From: Clarkia xantiana subsp. parviflora
Lineage: Eukaryota; Streptophyta; Magnoliopsida; Myrtales; Onagraceae
NCBI GenBank assembly: GCA_036873135.1
Contig: JAPTYO010000020.1
Coordinates: forward strand, 9,177,703-9,241,702
Length of the DNA: 64,000 bases
Reading direction: 5' to 3'
The notes under the pieces were generated by a model. The model ran no database searches and had not been told where the DNA came from. It saw only the letters and a list, made by a program, of their open reading frames with translations. The translations under genes were made by a program, and so were the position numbers. Of the stretch, positions 12,757-24,734 are shown piece by piece (positions within the stretch are counted from its first letter, which is position 1; every line of letters begins with the position of its first letter).

Positions 12757-13016
12757 CTCGTGGAACCCGACCCGTTTCGGGTTCCCTTGGTCTTCTGGGC
12801 CAGTCGACCTGGATATGTGAAATTGGACAGACCCATTAACCCCTAAAGGGTTGGGCCGAAATTATCACTTGTGGGCTAAGTAGGGTTTTAAAATCCACGA
12901 AAAACTGAAATTAGCCACCAAGTAATACTTAATTATAAAATAATTTCCAATATTTACACACATATTTATATAATTTTTGCATTTATTTATTGTTAAGATT
13001 CTATATTAGGATAAAG
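12757..13016 (-). mobile_element. Copia B relic, right part
   Basis: Continues copia B on the other side of copia A. It aligns with 11270-11480 in copia A, for example GCTAAGTAGGGTTTTAAAATC and ATAAAATAATTTCCAATATT. It stops abruptly at about 13016, where a truncated gypsy LTR begins in mid-sequence. Its own LTR is not present. Confidence 0.7.
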
Positions 13017-13396
13017 CATGTTGCCACCTCACCTTTCCTTAGATAGGAAGGTTAAATTCTGGCGGTTGAACCAGGTCGCCACCTGTCCCCTCCTTAAGCG
13101 GAAGGGTTTTCTCTAAGGCGGCAAGCAGGTTGCCAGTTGTCCTTTCCTTAGGAGGAAGGTTTCTTCGATAGTACTTGGTTGTCGACTCGACTCTTTCCTT
13201 AAGAGGGAGAGTTTGGAGCTGGCTGGTCACCAATCTTTGAATACCTTGAATGTCAACCTTCCCAATATTTGGTGTCGACTACTTATCTTCGTTTTCATAT
13301 TCTGAGCGTGATTAGTCGTTGACTTCTTTTATGAGTCTCGATTTGTATGCTCTCGACTTGTACGTACTGGCCCATCCTAACAATCATAAACCAACA
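13017..13396 (-). repeat. G1 3' LTR, truncated
   Basis: Aligns with the right part of the LTR at 39792-40508 and ends CATAAACCAACA, followed by the reversed purine tract CTTGCCCCCGAGAC. About 330 bp of its left side is missing; the cut joins copia B directly. This implies a deletion across the element boundary, so no left target duplication survives. Confidence 0.88.
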
Positions 13397-13760
13397 CTTG
13401 CCCCCGAGACTTGAGTTGTTGTCTTCGTCTGAATAAGAGGTCTTAAGTCGAGTATTGATCAGTTGGTTCTCTTGAGTTGAAGTCTGGATCTTTTAGGCAA
13501 GATTAGGATCTCTTGGTTGGGGCGATGATACACTCTCTTGATTTTTTGACCGTTGGAGAAGCTTTGAGAAGTTCAACAGTCATCTAGGGATTAACAACAG
13601 TGGTGGATATATTTACTGCCCCAATGAGAGGCCTCCATAGATAACTTCTAAGACAAGGTATTCCCGGATTTTATCCAGTATAAATACTGTGGCATTTATT
13701 CTATGTGTATCATTAATCTTTGAGTTTTTACTTTCCCTTTTTCTTGAAGGTTAGAGAAGT

Positions 13761-15093
13761 ATGGCGGCTGATCCTTATTCATGTATTTCGGGTTTACTCC
13801 TTGAACTCTAGTTTCTTTATGCTTTAAATGACCCCCAATGACTCGTATAATGAACTTCTTCTTTTTCTAGAATTCATCAAGATGATTGTTCGGAATCATC
13901 GTCGAGCCATGACGGAGTTTTCTCCTTCTACTCATTTGAAGAAGGATGGAGATGGGGCATCTATCGAGACCCCCATTGATGTCGAAGCCATTCCTTCTGT
14001 TAAGGAATCTTTGGCGGAGTCTTCGCGAGATAAAGGTAAGGTTAAGCTCTCGACTCATCGTTATCCTACCCGGGGTGGAAACATTGCTTTTTCCAGCTCT
14101 TGGTTAAAGAGGAAAAGATGTGAAGATTCTTCTTCATCTTCATCGGTTCCAATATCTCCTCCTGAGGCTTCTTCAAATGTTCTTCTGGATTACAAAGGAC
14201 CGCCTTTTAATTGGGATATGTTGCTAAATGCCCCTATCGATTGCTCAAAAGGTTGGGATCCTTTGAGTCATATGAGGGGTACCTCCTTAAAGAGGGACAT
14301 TCCATTGCTAATCCTGACTTGGCGCTTCATCTACTGAATGCTTCAATCCCGCCTTATGACCTTCCTCATCTAAAAACGAGAGAAGGCGATGTAGATAGAG
14401 CCGTGCGTTGGCTTCTTTTAAATCTGGCGGAGGTATGTGCTTCCTCCCACTTTATAAACCTTCACATTTTTCTTCCATTTTCCCCCAAATCATTCTTCTC
14501 TTCTCTATTTTTCGTAGGCTTCTCGGGATTCTCTTTAGTTTTCCCAATAAATGCTGGATCTTATTAAAGAGTCGAGGTTGGCCAGAGAAAAACTTCAAGC
14601 CTTGTCTTCCAAGGGTGGTGTAGAAAAGATTCAACGCCTTCAAGAGGAAAATGCCAAGTTGAAGGGAGATGTGGCACGAATGGTTGAGGTTTCTGCTAGT
14701 CTGAAACAAGATTCTCTGAAGCGTGGTGAGGCTCTTAAGGCTTCTGCTTCTTTAGTTGAAGAATTCCGCACTTTGTCAGAGAAGATGAGCAGAGAAAATC
14801 ATACTCTCTTAGTCGAAGGAGCAACTCTTCAGAAGAAAGTCGAGACTTTGGTGATTGAAGTAGAAGATTTAAAGGCCTCTGCTGCCAAAGTCATTAGTGA
14901 CTATAAGGCAAGCTCTGCTTTCGAGGCTGATATTACTGTGGCCGCCTCTGATATGCTATTTATCTCTTTAAAGGAAATGATGAGGAATCTGAAAGCCTAT
15001 CAACCTGAATTTCCGTTCTCTCAGGTTCCTCTTCTTCAGCAATATCTCGACATTCCTTCGGAGAAGGGTGAAGATTCTACCAAGCTTGTTTAG
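13761..15093 (+). pseudogene. Antisense gene of G1 (short form)
   Basis: Lies opposite to G1's own genes, between its 3' LTR and its tandem array. Inferred structure: ATG at 13761, a short first exon to 13791, a second exon from 13871 after TTTTTCTAG, an intron at 14433-14517 (donor GAG|GTATGT, acceptor TTCGTAG), and a last exon to TAG at 15091. Recognisable blocks are HSIANPDLALHLLNASIPP before the intron, a Lys/Glu-rich coiled-coil-like stretch after it, and EFPFSQ near the end. Damage: a one-base frameshift near 14270 and two stops (14536, 14548) at the start of the last exon. Function unknown; the start and first splice are inference. Confidence 0.7.
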
Positions 15094-15199
15094 ACAATAA
15101 TGTATCTACATCTCCCTTCCTTGTAACTCGCCTTCCTTTTATATGAAAGATATTCAAGTTTTTCCTATGTTGAGAGTTTTTATCGTGATTTCGTACATT

Positions 15200-15630
15200 C
15201 CCTTTTATCAGTTTGTCGACAACACAGGCTTTATTGCCGTCTTGGGTTTATTATGCCGATTATCAGTAATTAAGGAAATGCCTTTCTTGCAACTATTATC
15301 GAATCTAAGTGATATGACTTATATTAGATTCGTAGTTGACGATTTCCTAAAAAGGAATTTTGCCTTGATATCCTAACTTCTTAGGATATGTTACGTCGAT
15401 AACCAAGCTTGTAAATATCAACCCTTTATTGAAATTGTCAACGTACCTAACCTTTGTTGCTATCTTGGGCACATAATAATGGTGACATTTGAGATGTTGG
15501 TGTTTGAACAGCTTGTCGGGTTGTCGAGGTATTTAGGCTTTATTGCCATCTTGGGCACGTAGCTTCGACAATCAATTTGTAGACGCCATTCTTCTATCGA
15601 GTTGTCGACGTACCTAGGCTTTATCGCCAT
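15200..15630 (-). repeat. G1 tandem array, left part
   Basis: Degenerate then regular copies of the 81-bp unit described at 25530-26605, with GTCGACGTACCTAGGC and TTTATCGCCATCTTGGGC. It starts about 100 bp after the stop of the antisense gene and is interrupted at 15630 by G2. The bases GCCAT before G2 are repeated after it. Confidence 0.88.
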
Positions 15631-16506
15631 TGTTAAGATCAAGATGACGTGGCCTTGAACTTCTACTAGTGGACTTCGAGGTCTCGCTGGGAGCTAACTC
15701 TTTTAGGTATCGTTTTCGACCTCTCGGGTATTTAGTTTCCTTTAGGAGCTTTGTGCTAGGCGAGGCCCTGAAAAGGGGTGGGGATGTCCCCTGATTCCAC
15801 TCCGAAGCTTAAGTCAGTAATGGATTTAGAAAGAGTATTGTAAAGTATGAGAATCAAGATTGTAAAACATAATATTCCCCTCTTTATAGGGAGAGATTAC
15901 TGACTTTGAATGGCGGCTTGATATGCCTTGATTGGCTGTTCAATGGCGGTGGTTGCCTTTCTCTAATTGGTTGAAAGGGACGGTGAAGAGTTAGTAAGTG
16001 ACAAGCAGGTCGCCACCTCACCATTTCTTATTGTGGAAGGTTTCTTTAACTAGGTGATAAGCAGGTTGCCACCTAAGTTTTACCTTGAGAGGAAGGTTTC
16101 TTCGGACCTAAAGAAGGCGGCAGGTTACCAGCTGGTACCTTTTCCTTAGGAGGGAAGGTTTCTTCTAAGGTGGTCAAAGCAGTCACCAGCAATCCTTTCC
16201 TTAGGAGAGAGGTTTCCTAAAGGCGGCGAGTAGGTCTCCACTTGTCCTTTCCTTAAGAGGGAAGGTTTCTTTATTCGTTTTGTGGTAGTCGACTCGACTC
16301 TTACTTTAAGAGGGAGAGTTTTGAGTGACCTTATCGTCTCACCTATCTTCAATAGTCTCTTGAGATTCGACCTTCCCTTGTATAGTCGTCGACCATTTAT
16401 CCTTATCTCCTCGAGTTGAAGGTGAATGGCCGTCGACTTCTTTTTCTTAGAGTCTCGAATTTTATATCATCGACCAATGTCAGATCGCCTCGAATCATAT
16501 CCAACA
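15631..16506 (-). repeat. G2 3' LTR
   Basis: 876 bp, TGTTAAGATCAAGATGACG to CATATCCAACA in plus orientation, followed by the reversed purine tract. The U3 part carries about five imperfect modules of 50-60 bp, each with a GCAGGTCGCCACCT-like block and a CCTTTCCTTAGGAGG / GGAAGGTTTC palindrome-like block. A reversed TATA sequence (TTTATAGGGAG) is at about 15890. Confidence 0.92.
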
Positions 16507-16639
16507 CTTGCCCCCGAGACATAAGCCATTAGTCTCTAAAATAAAGGGGAAGGAGTTATGTAGAGTACCTTTTATGATGAGAGAGGGACGTTGCCCTTTT
16601 ATTATTTTGAACGTATGCTTTTAGTCGTCATTGACGTTA

Positions 16640-17672
16640 ATGGAGTCGAGGAGTCAGTTGTAACTGCTCCTTTATAGAGGCGACTTTCAAAATTCGGGGG
16701 AGTCAGTGTTATGACTTATCTACTGGATTGTCACCGACTATATGAAGTCGAGGAGTCAGTGTTATGACTGATCTCCTTTGTAGATGGCGAATTTCGGAAG
16801 TCGGGTGAGTCAGTTATGACTACTCCTTTGCAGAGAGTTGAAGGAGTCAGTATTATGACTGATCTCCTGGATTGCCGCCGACTATATGAAGTCGAGGAAT
16901 CAGTGTTATGACTGATCTCCTTTGTAGATGGCGACTTTCGGAAGTTGGTGGAGTCAGTGTTATGACTGATCCTGGATCGTCGCCGACTATATGAAGTCGA
17001 GGAGTCAATGTTATGACTGATCTCCTTTGTAGATGGCGACTTTTGGAAGTCGGGGGAGTTAGTGTTATGACTGATCTCCTGTATCGTCGCCGACTATGTA
17101 AAGTCGAGGAGTCAGTGTTATGAATGATCTCCTTTGTAGATGGCGACTTTCAGAAGTCGGGGGAGTCAGTTATGACTGCTCCTTTGCAGATAGTTGAAGT
17201 AGTCAGTATTATGACTGATCTCCTGGATTTTCGCCGACTATATGAAGTCGAGGAGTCAGTGTTATGACTGATCTCCTGGATTGTCGCCGACTATATGAAG
17301 TCGAGGAGTCAGTGTTATGACTGATCTCCTTTGTAGATGGCGACTTTCGGAAGTCGGGGGGAGTTAGTGTTATGACTGATCTCCTGGATCGTCGCCGACT
17401 ATGTGAGGTCGAGGAGTCAGTGTTATGACTGATCTCCTTTGTAGATGGCGACTTTCGGAAGTCGGGGGAGTCATTTATGACTGCTCCTTTGCAGAGAGTT
17501 GAAGGAGTCAGTATTATGACTGATCTCCAGGATTGTAGCCGACTATATGAAGTCGAGGAGTCAGTGTTATGACTGATCTCCTGGATCGTCGCCGACTATA
17601 TGAAGTCAAGGAGTCAGTGTTATGACTGATCTCCTTTGTAGATGGCGACTTTCGGAAGTCGGGGGAGTCCTA
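16640..17672 (-). repeat. G2 tandem array
   Basis: Reverse of the G0 array. Units of about 105 bp alternate GTCGCCGACTATATGAAGTCG with GGCGACTTTCGGAAGTCG, separated by GTCAGTGTTATGACTGATCTCC. Both kinds of half-unit can fold into short hairpins. It stands directly between the integrase end and the 3' LTR; G2, unlike G1, has no antisense gene here. Confidence 0.9.
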
Positions 17673-17674
17673 TT

Positions 17675-19543
17675 TTAGTACATCAAGAAGAGATGAATTA
17701 TATATTTATTCATTACTTTATTGTAATTGAAACACATGAAAAGGATTTTCTCATAAACATAGAACTTCTTCAAGTGCTCTGCATTAAAAGTCCTGTTGAG
17801 GCGTTGCCCCTGCAGATCCTCTAGTTTGTAAGCATTGGGACACGGTATGTCGATGACGACATAAGGACCTTCCCATTTTGGCACCATTTTTCCTCTCTGA
17901 TCGGGTGTTAAGAATTCATTTCTTCGTAGTACTTTTTCCCCTAGGAAGAATTGGCGTCGCCCTAATTTTCGATTAAAATATCTAGCAGTGGCGAGCTTCA
18001 TTCTTCCTTGAATTTCTTCAGAGGCCCATCTTCTTTCGTTGGCTAGATCCAAGTCGATCTTTCTTTGTTCGTTATTCTGGTCGACTTGGTATGTGGCGAC
18101 TCTTTGGGAGATATTAGCTACCTCAATGGGTGAAACAGTTTCCGACCCATAAACCATGCTGAAAGGAGTCTCGCCGGTGGCCCTCTTGGGTGTGGTTTTG
18201 AGTGCCCAAAGTACCTGATCCAACTCTTCGACCCAGTTTCCCTTTAGAGAAGCCACCCTCTTCTTCAATCCATTAAGAATTGTTTTGTTGGCTGCCTCGA
18301 TTTGTCCATTCGTTTGGGCATGATGAACAGAACCAAATCGATGGTTGATTAACATTTCTTCAAAAAAGTCGGTGAGTTCGTCGCTGGCAAACTGAGGGTC
18401 GTTGTCACTGATGAGGATCTTTGGCACCCCATATCGACATATGATTTTTTCTCGTATGAACTTAATCATTTGGAAAGTAGTCGTTGATGCCAGAGCTTTT
18501 GCTTCTATCCACTTGGAGAAATAATCGATAGCGACTACGATATGTGTTCATTGACCTGTGGATTTGGGCAAGGGCCCAATGAGATCGATCCCCCATTGTG
18601 CAAAAGGCCAGGCACTCATCATAGAAGTAAGGACTGCTAGTGGCCTAGCGATTCTGAGAGCGTAAACTTGGCAGGCAGGACAAGTTTGCACGAGTGTTGT
18701 CGCCTCTTTGTGCATAGTCGGCCAGTAGAACCCTTGTCGCAGAGCTTTTAATACCAAGGTTTTGGCTCCATCATGACATCCACCATCGCCTCCATGCAGG
18801 TCCTCCATCATTCTCTCAGTTTGGGGGGCAACTACGCATCGGAGGTAAGGAGTGGAATATCCTCTTTTATAGAGATATCCATCCAAGATTACAAATCGCC
18901 CCGTCATTCTTTGAATTTTAGTCGCTTCCAACGGATCTTCTGGAAGAGTTCCCTTTTCCAGATAATTCTGGATGGGAGTAATCCATGAGTCGGGGGCTTG
19001 AATATTAACTTCAGCTCCTGCTTCCACGGCTGAGTAGAGAGAATTCTCTATGAAATGTACTATCACCGGAGGAGTGTTTCCCAAGGCGAATTTGCTAAGG
19101 GCGTCTGCCTCTTGATTATTCTCTCGAGGGATGGCCTCTATTTGGAAATGAGGCATGTCTCGCACGAGTCTCCGCACTTCTTCTACGTATTTCTTCATAT
19201 TTTCTCCTTTGGCGACATAGGTCCATTTTGTCTGATTAACAATTAATTCAGAGTCGCATCGTACCTTTAGGTTGGTGATTCTCGTGCGTTTGGCTATACG
19301 AAGACCTGTTAACAAAGCCTCGTATTCAGCTTCATTATTGGTAGCTCGAAAGGTTTAAGCCAACGCATATCGAAGTAGCTCTCCGCCAGGTGGCGTTAGT
19401 AGTAATCCTACCCCACATCCCAAGGAAGAGGATGATCCGTCGGTGTACAGCGACCATGGAATAGTATCATTGGTGGTGTTTTCTGGCGTGGCTTTCACAT
19501 GCTCTTCTTATGGGAGGACAACGGATTTAGCATCTGGCGTTGC
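17675..19543 (-). pseudogene. pol: G2 RNase H and integrase
   Basis: In one frame from RNase H (YTDGSSSS at about 19440, ATNNEAEYEALLTGL at about 19330, RCDSELIV, ADALSKFALG) into integrase: zinc finger ending CPACQVYA, GIDLIGPLP, ISDNDPQF, NGQIEAANKT and the C-terminal KWEGPYVV. All three catalytic acidic residues are kept, although DNG is DND. Stops: TAA near 19356 and TGA at 18548-18550, where the related G0 has an Arg codon. The normal stop after HLKKFYV is lost, adding about 26 residues. The 5' side is cut at 19543 by copia C. Confidence 0.88.
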
Positions 19544-19763
19544 TGTTATAGAGTGTAGTATATGTTGATGGCTCATATTGTCTACACTCACTCTTAGTTG
19601 CATACATAGTGTAAGTGTCTACACTTGCAATTAGTTGTATACACCCGGCCACTAGGTTAAGCTAGTATAGTCCTAGTTGGTGAGCCTAGTCTCACTTAGT
19701 ATATATAGTGCACACTTTAGTTTGTAATCCCTAATCATCAATGAAGTATGATTCAAGCTTATA
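19544..19763 (+). repeat. Copia C 5' LTR and primer site
   Basis: About 220 bp starting TGTTATAGAGTG. It ends just before TGGTATCAGAGCC (19764-19776), the initiator-Met primer site. The 3' terminal CA is not evident (…GCTTATA), so the end is set by the primer site. A TATATAGTGCA sequence near 19703 may be the promoter. Confidence 0.75.
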
Positions 19764-20499
19764 TGGTATCAGAGCCATCCCTAATGGCGGCGTATTCACC
19801 TAGTTGAAGAAACTTGATCTTCTTCAACATTTGCCTCAAAGTTCACCTTGTTCTTGTATAGCTTTGCAAGATAAGCTTCGTAAATATTCATCTCAGCTTG
19901 AAATTTCCATTTCTTGTGCAAGAATGGATGTCAAGTAAGTAAAATTTCAAGAACTCGCACACCTAGACAAAGCTGAGCATAGACTAAGGATAGCCAATAT
20001 GCCTTAGTACTAGTTTTCTTAGTTCTTGTTGATTTCAGCCTTGTTGAGCTGATTGCGTGATTGCTCTTGTTATATTCTGGGGTTTGCTTTGTTTCCCTGG
20101 ATTTGGGTGTGAATTCTGAGCTTGTTCAAGCTGCGCCTACTGCTTGGAAGTTGTGATTCCACTACGTTACATTGTTTGCATACACCTTGCTCGGCTGAGG
20201 AGTCATTGTGTCTTCTTCGAGATTTCACTTCATACCTTGAAGAATTCAGAGCTTTCTTCAATGGAGAATTGATCCTAATCCATTTCTAGTGATTTGTAAG
20301 CATTGAACTTTGCGTAATTTGTTGCAGAGTAGTACGGATTGTACTAAAGAGTGAGCTGGAATTTGTCTTACTCTCAACAAACTTGGTGTGCTAGTTTTGT
20401 TTCTAGTGCAAACCTTGTGTGCGATTTTTCTTGGAATTTTTGCATCTGAATTTCCCCTGTTTTGAATTTTCAAGCTCCTTGTGTTACTTGGCTTGCTAG

Positions 20500-22257
20500 A
20501 TGGCTCAGGAAACCAATGTTGATGATTCCCTATACATTCACCCTCAGACACCACTGGCCATATGCTCATTCCTTTTCAGCTTCAAGGAACATCCAACTAT
20601 CATGTTTAGAGCACCTCAATCAGGGAAGGCTTGTTGGTGAAGAACAAGCTTGGTTTTATAGATGGCACATTCACAAGATTGGATGTTGGTGTCAATGATA
20701 GGGTGAGATGGGATAGGGCAAATGCAATTATCAAGGAATGGTTGAAGAACACTGTGGCCAAGGATTTGGTCAATGGCTTGATCTACAACCCTACTGCTTC
20801 TTCCATTTGGAATGACTTAAAGGAGATGTTTGACAAAGTGGATGGCACTCAAATATTTCAATTGACAAGGAAGATTTACCAAACATCTCAAGGTGTGCTC
20901 TCAATCACTGAATACTTTGCCAAGATGAAGCAACTATGGGATGCTCTTGCTTCCATTGATGATTTGGTTCTCCAATGTGCTGGGGACATTGCCATTGTCA
21001 ATGAACACAAAGAGAAGCAGATTTGGGGCTGAATGATTCCTATGGACACATTAGGAGCAACATGCTTATGAGGCAGCCCCTTCCTACCCTTAGCATTGCC
21101 TTCTCTGTGTTAGTACAAGAAGAGAGCCAAAGGACCATCTCTGGTTCCATTGGTGATGTGGGTGAGGCAACTGCCTTGTTCACTGGGAAGAATCCATCTT
21201 ATGGAGGTGGTAGAGGCAATGGAAGAGGATATGCAAAGGGTAGAGGTTTTGGAAGAGGCAATAGTATTGGAAGAGGCAGAGGCAACTTCAGTGCTTCAAG
21301 TGGCAAACCACTTCCTACTTGCACCTATTGTGGCAAGAGAGGTCACAATGAGGACATTTGCTACACCAAACATGGCTACCCATGTGATCATCTAATCCAT
21401 CAAAACAATCCAAAATCTCCTAAGAGGAATCGGAACTCAGCCAACATTGTTGAAGATGGTGGAACCTCAAGTGCAATTGAGCATGTGGTAGCCAAAGACA
21501 AGAGGATCTTCCATGGCACAGCTGACAAAAGGATTCAACATGTTGCTGCCCATGATGATCATTTTGATCATACACCTCTATGCTTTGAAGATGTGGATCG
21601 AGCTCATGTCAACATGGCAGGTATATCTAGTGATCCTATGGTTTGGATAGTTGACTCAGGTGAAACTAACCATATCACTCATCAAATTGAATGGCTGCAT
21701 GATTTGAAGAAGAGTGACTCTAATCACCAATATGTGCACTTGCCAAATGGTCACAAATGCAAAGTGACCCATGTTGGTTCTTGCTCTTTCTCAAGTGGAT
21801 TCACATTGACTAACATCCTCTTGGTCCCTGATTTCAAGTTCAATTTGATCTCAGTTTCTAGGTTGCCTAGCCAGTTAAATTGCAAAGTGATCTTTACTTG
21901 TGATCATGTGGTGCTTCAGGGCCAGAGTGGCAAGTCCATGGTGATTGGGCAATGGAATAAAGGATTGTACACCTTGAAGGATGTGGTGCCTTCAAGCCCA
22001 AGGAAGATAGCAGCTACTTGCTTGGGGAATAAGGATGAAGTATTGAGATGGCATAGGCGTTTGGGTCATGTCTCAGAACAATATTTGAATCATTTGGATG
22101 TTTTAGGCTTGAATAAGACCTATGGTTGTATCAAACAATGCACTATTTTTCCTCTTGCAAAGCAATCTAGATTTTCATTTCCAATCACTGATTCAATTGC
22201 TTCAAAGACCTTTGATTTGATTCACATGGATTTATGGGGTCCTTACAAGGTGCCTAC
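20500..22257 (+). pseudogene. gag-pol: Copia C gag, protease and integrase start
   Basis: ATG at 20500, then two frame changes (near 20545 and 21020) and a TAG at about 20604 where Trp is expected (NYHV*STSIREGLLVKNKLGF). Gag shows NKLGFIDGTF, SIWNDLKEMFDK and FQLTRKIYQ. A Gly/Arg-rich stretch at 21200-21300 precedes a zinc knuckle CTYCGKRGHNEDIC. Protease: WIVDSGETNHIT, with Glu-Thr where most copies have Ala-Thr/Ser. The pre-integrase domain (LRWHRRLGHVSEQYL) and the first integrase motif (LIHMDLWGPYK) follow, then the G3 LTR cuts it. Not functional. Confidence 0.87.
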
Positions 22258-23314
22258 TGTTAGGATCAAAATGACGTGGCCTCAAACTTCACGGAATGGA
22301 CTTCTAGGCTTCGCCTTGGACGTAGCTCTCTTGAGGACTTAATTTCCTCTGGGAGACTTTTAAGGTCGAGCACCTAAAAAGGGGTGGGGATGGCCCCTGA
22401 TTCCACTCCGAAGCTTAAGTTAGTAATGTATTTGAGAGTGTAATATATAAGTATTCAGAGCAGATTGTTTTTAATTGAAGGAGATAGCCCCCTATTTATA
22501 GGAAGAAGTTTACCGACTTTGTAGAGGCGGCTACTGGCCTCTGATTGGTTGCCTAGAGGCGGCAATCAGCCTTTTGTGATTGGCTGATAGAAGCGGTTGT
22601 CAGTCAGCTGGTGACAAGCAGGTCGCCACCTCATGTTTACTTCGGAGGAAGGTTTTCCTTTTAAGCAGGTGACAAGCAGGTCACCACCTCATGTTTACTT
22701 CGAGGGAAGGTTTTCCCTTGGAGACGGTGGGAAGCAGGTCGCCACCTGTCTTTACTTCGAGGGAAGGTTTTCCCTTGGAGACGGTGGGAAGCAGGTCGCC
22801 ACCTGTCTTTACTTCGAGGCAAGGTTTTCCCTTGGAGATGGTGAGAAGAAGGTCGCCATCTGTCTTTACTTCGAGGGAAGGTTTTCCCTTGGAGACGGTG
22901 GGAAGCAGGTCGCCACCTGTCTTTACTTCGAGGGAAGGTTTTCCCTTGGAGACGGTGGGAAGCAGGTCGCCACCTGTCTTTACTTCGAGGGAAGGTTTTC
23001 CCTTGGAGACGGTGGGAAGCAGGTCGCCACCTGTCTTTACTTCGAGGCAAGGTTTTCCCTTGGAGACGGTGGGAAACAGGTCGCCACCTGTCCTCTGGAA
23101 GATTCTCTAAGTCTCCATAGTCGACCAGTCATTCTTTTGAAGTCGACTTCTTCATGATTGGTAGTCGACCTTTTATCTCCAAATGGTTGGAATAAACAAG
23201 AAAGGTCGTCGACTTCTTCTCCTCGCCATGAAAGCGTACTCGACCTGTCACCTGTAGGAAATCACCATAGACCAAGAACGTACATACATAGTCGGGTTTA
23301 TTTATAACCCAACA
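22258..23314 (-). repeat. G3 3' LTR
   Basis: 1057 bp, TGTTAGGATCAAAATGACG to TTTATAACCCAACA. Shares with the G1 and G2 LTRs the start, the AAAAGGGGTGGGGATGGCCC block and the end. A reversed TATA (CTATTTATAGG) is at about 22491. Half of its length is a 57-bp tandem repeat. Confidence 0.92.
22611..23095 (-). repeat. 57-bp tandem repeat in the G3 LTR
   Basis: About eight copies of a 57-bp unit, with GCAGGTCGCCACCTGTC, TTTACTTCGAGGGAAGG and TTTTCCCTTGGAGACGGTG. The GGGAAGG...CCTTCC-like part can pair. Because 57 is 19 codons, three frames stay open across it; these are not genes. The same kind of module occurs a few times, more diverged, in G0, G1 and G2 LTRs. Confidence 0.95.
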
Positions 23315-23564
23315 CTTGCCCCCGAGACTCGAGTCGTCAGCTTCATTTACTTAAGGTGAAGGCTTGAGTCGAGTAAAGCCCCATTTTGTGGCGAGATAAT
23401 CTAATTCAGGACTTGTAGATTTTCCAGACTTTCCAGAAGTTGAAGAGGCAAGGTTAGTTCTTGTCCACTAGTCCCTTGCCCCCCCACTGGTACAGACTTT
23501 TGCCTTGATAGATTCCTTACTTAGTTCTTGGTAGTTCATTTTTATTAACGTATTTTCCTCGCAG

Positions 23565-24505
23565 AAGTCGACCCTAAGGGCAAGGGTATTGCTGAGGCTT
23601 CTTCTTCTCAAGCCAAGACAGGCTTGGGATATGAGGTTCCTCCCTTTGCTTGGAGGATGCTTCATTCTGCCCCCGACTCTCCGCCACGAGATGTCGATTG
23701 GGACCCTCTCGCCACTCTGGGAGAGTACAAGCTGAAGGAGGGCCATTCCATCGCCAACAAGGAGGTGGCCCTTCACTTGCTGAACGCCTCTGTTCCTCCC
23801 CGGGATCGTCCTCGCCTCCATACAGATCGAGTGGAGGACGCCACTCGAATGTTCCTGCATCGACAGTCCAAGATAGAACCATATTCTTATTCGTCGATAC
23901 ATATTATTTGTACCTTATGTTGACGACTTTTTCCTTTCCAGGCCAACCGCGATTTCTTGCAGGTGGGTCAGTTGCTCATCGACCTTGGTGAGGAGTTATC
24001 TCTCGCAAAGGGGCAGCTTGCTTCCCTGGAGTCGGAGGCCAAAGAAGTGCAGGGCCTTCGGGAAAAGGTGGCTCGCCTTGAAGGGGAGGTTTCCGGCCTT
24101 CAGAGGGTCTTGGGCACCATATCTGGGGAGCTCGATACCTCCAAGGAGGCTCTGAGAGCTAGTGGAGTTTTGGCGGTCGTGCTTGGCAAGGCATATCCTG
24201 ATGCTGCCGCCTTCTCCAAAATTTTCCGTGCCCAACTGGATTCTCACCGCGAAGAGATCATCGAGCTGAAGAAGAGGGTGGAAGAGCTCGAGGAGCCTGA
24301 GCGGAATGCTGTTGCCGCTTACAAGGTCAGCTAGGCCTTTCAAACGGACGCCGCCATGGCGAGCGGGCAGATGCTTCTCTCAGTTTTTGCTTCATTGGTG
24401 GCCGACCTTAGGGCCTTGGGCCCCGACCTGGACCTCTCGAGAGTGACAGTTCTTCGAGAATATCTGCAAGAGGAAGCTAAAGCCAAAGCTAGGGCTGATA
24501 GATAG
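23565..24505 (+). pseudogene. Antisense gene of G3
   Basis: Opposite to G3's orientation. An exon from 23565 (after TTTTCCTCGCAG) carries YEVPPFAW, WDPLATLGEYKLKEGHSIAN and ALHLLNASVPPRDRPRL. The intron is 23873-23941, with acceptor CCTTTCCAG; its donor reads AAG|ATAGAA, so the expected GT has become AT. The next exon starts ANRDFLQVGQLL and is strongly coiled-coil-like, ending at TAG 24503-24505. One stop at 24332 replaces an expected Gln. The first exon was not found. Clearly homologous to the G1 gene; function unknown. Confidence 0.75.
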
Positions 24506-24734
24506 ATTTTAGCATAGACGCTTTTAATTTCCTTCTCGATATTTTGTAAACTCCCGTTTATTAATGAAGGATAATTTTTAGCAATCTTACATATGCTCGC
24601 CCTCTCTTGGGCTTTTCACCGTTTTCATAGATCTTTCAACAGACTTAATCGAAAACATACTCGACTTTAGAACAATCATTAGGTCTCCATATAATCGAAT
24701 GATTTTAAGGGTAATTCCCAAATATCTAACCTTT

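Larger units (their letters stand above)
19544..22257 (+). mobile_element. Copia C, 5' part only
   Basis: Plus-strand copia element with 5' LTR, primer site, gag, protease and the start of integrase. Its left end abuts G2 RNase H; its right side is interrupted by the G3 LTR at 22258 and the remainder was lost in the deletion ending at 24735. A target duplication can therefore not be checked. Confidence 0.85.
22258..24734 (-). mobile_element. G3, 3' fragment of a gypsy element
   Basis: Minus-strand fragment inserted in copia C: a complete 3' LTR, the reversed purine tract CTTGCCCCCGAGAC, and an antisense gene. It ends at about 24734, where the truncated G2 5' LTR begins. It is related to G1 but its LTR is longer because of an internal tandem repeat. 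Confidence 0.82.

Noticed and set aside
22633..23157. Long open frames in three frames over 22633-23157
   Set aside because: They arise from a 57-bp tandem repeat, a multiple of three, and lie in an LTR. The repeated peptides are not proteins.
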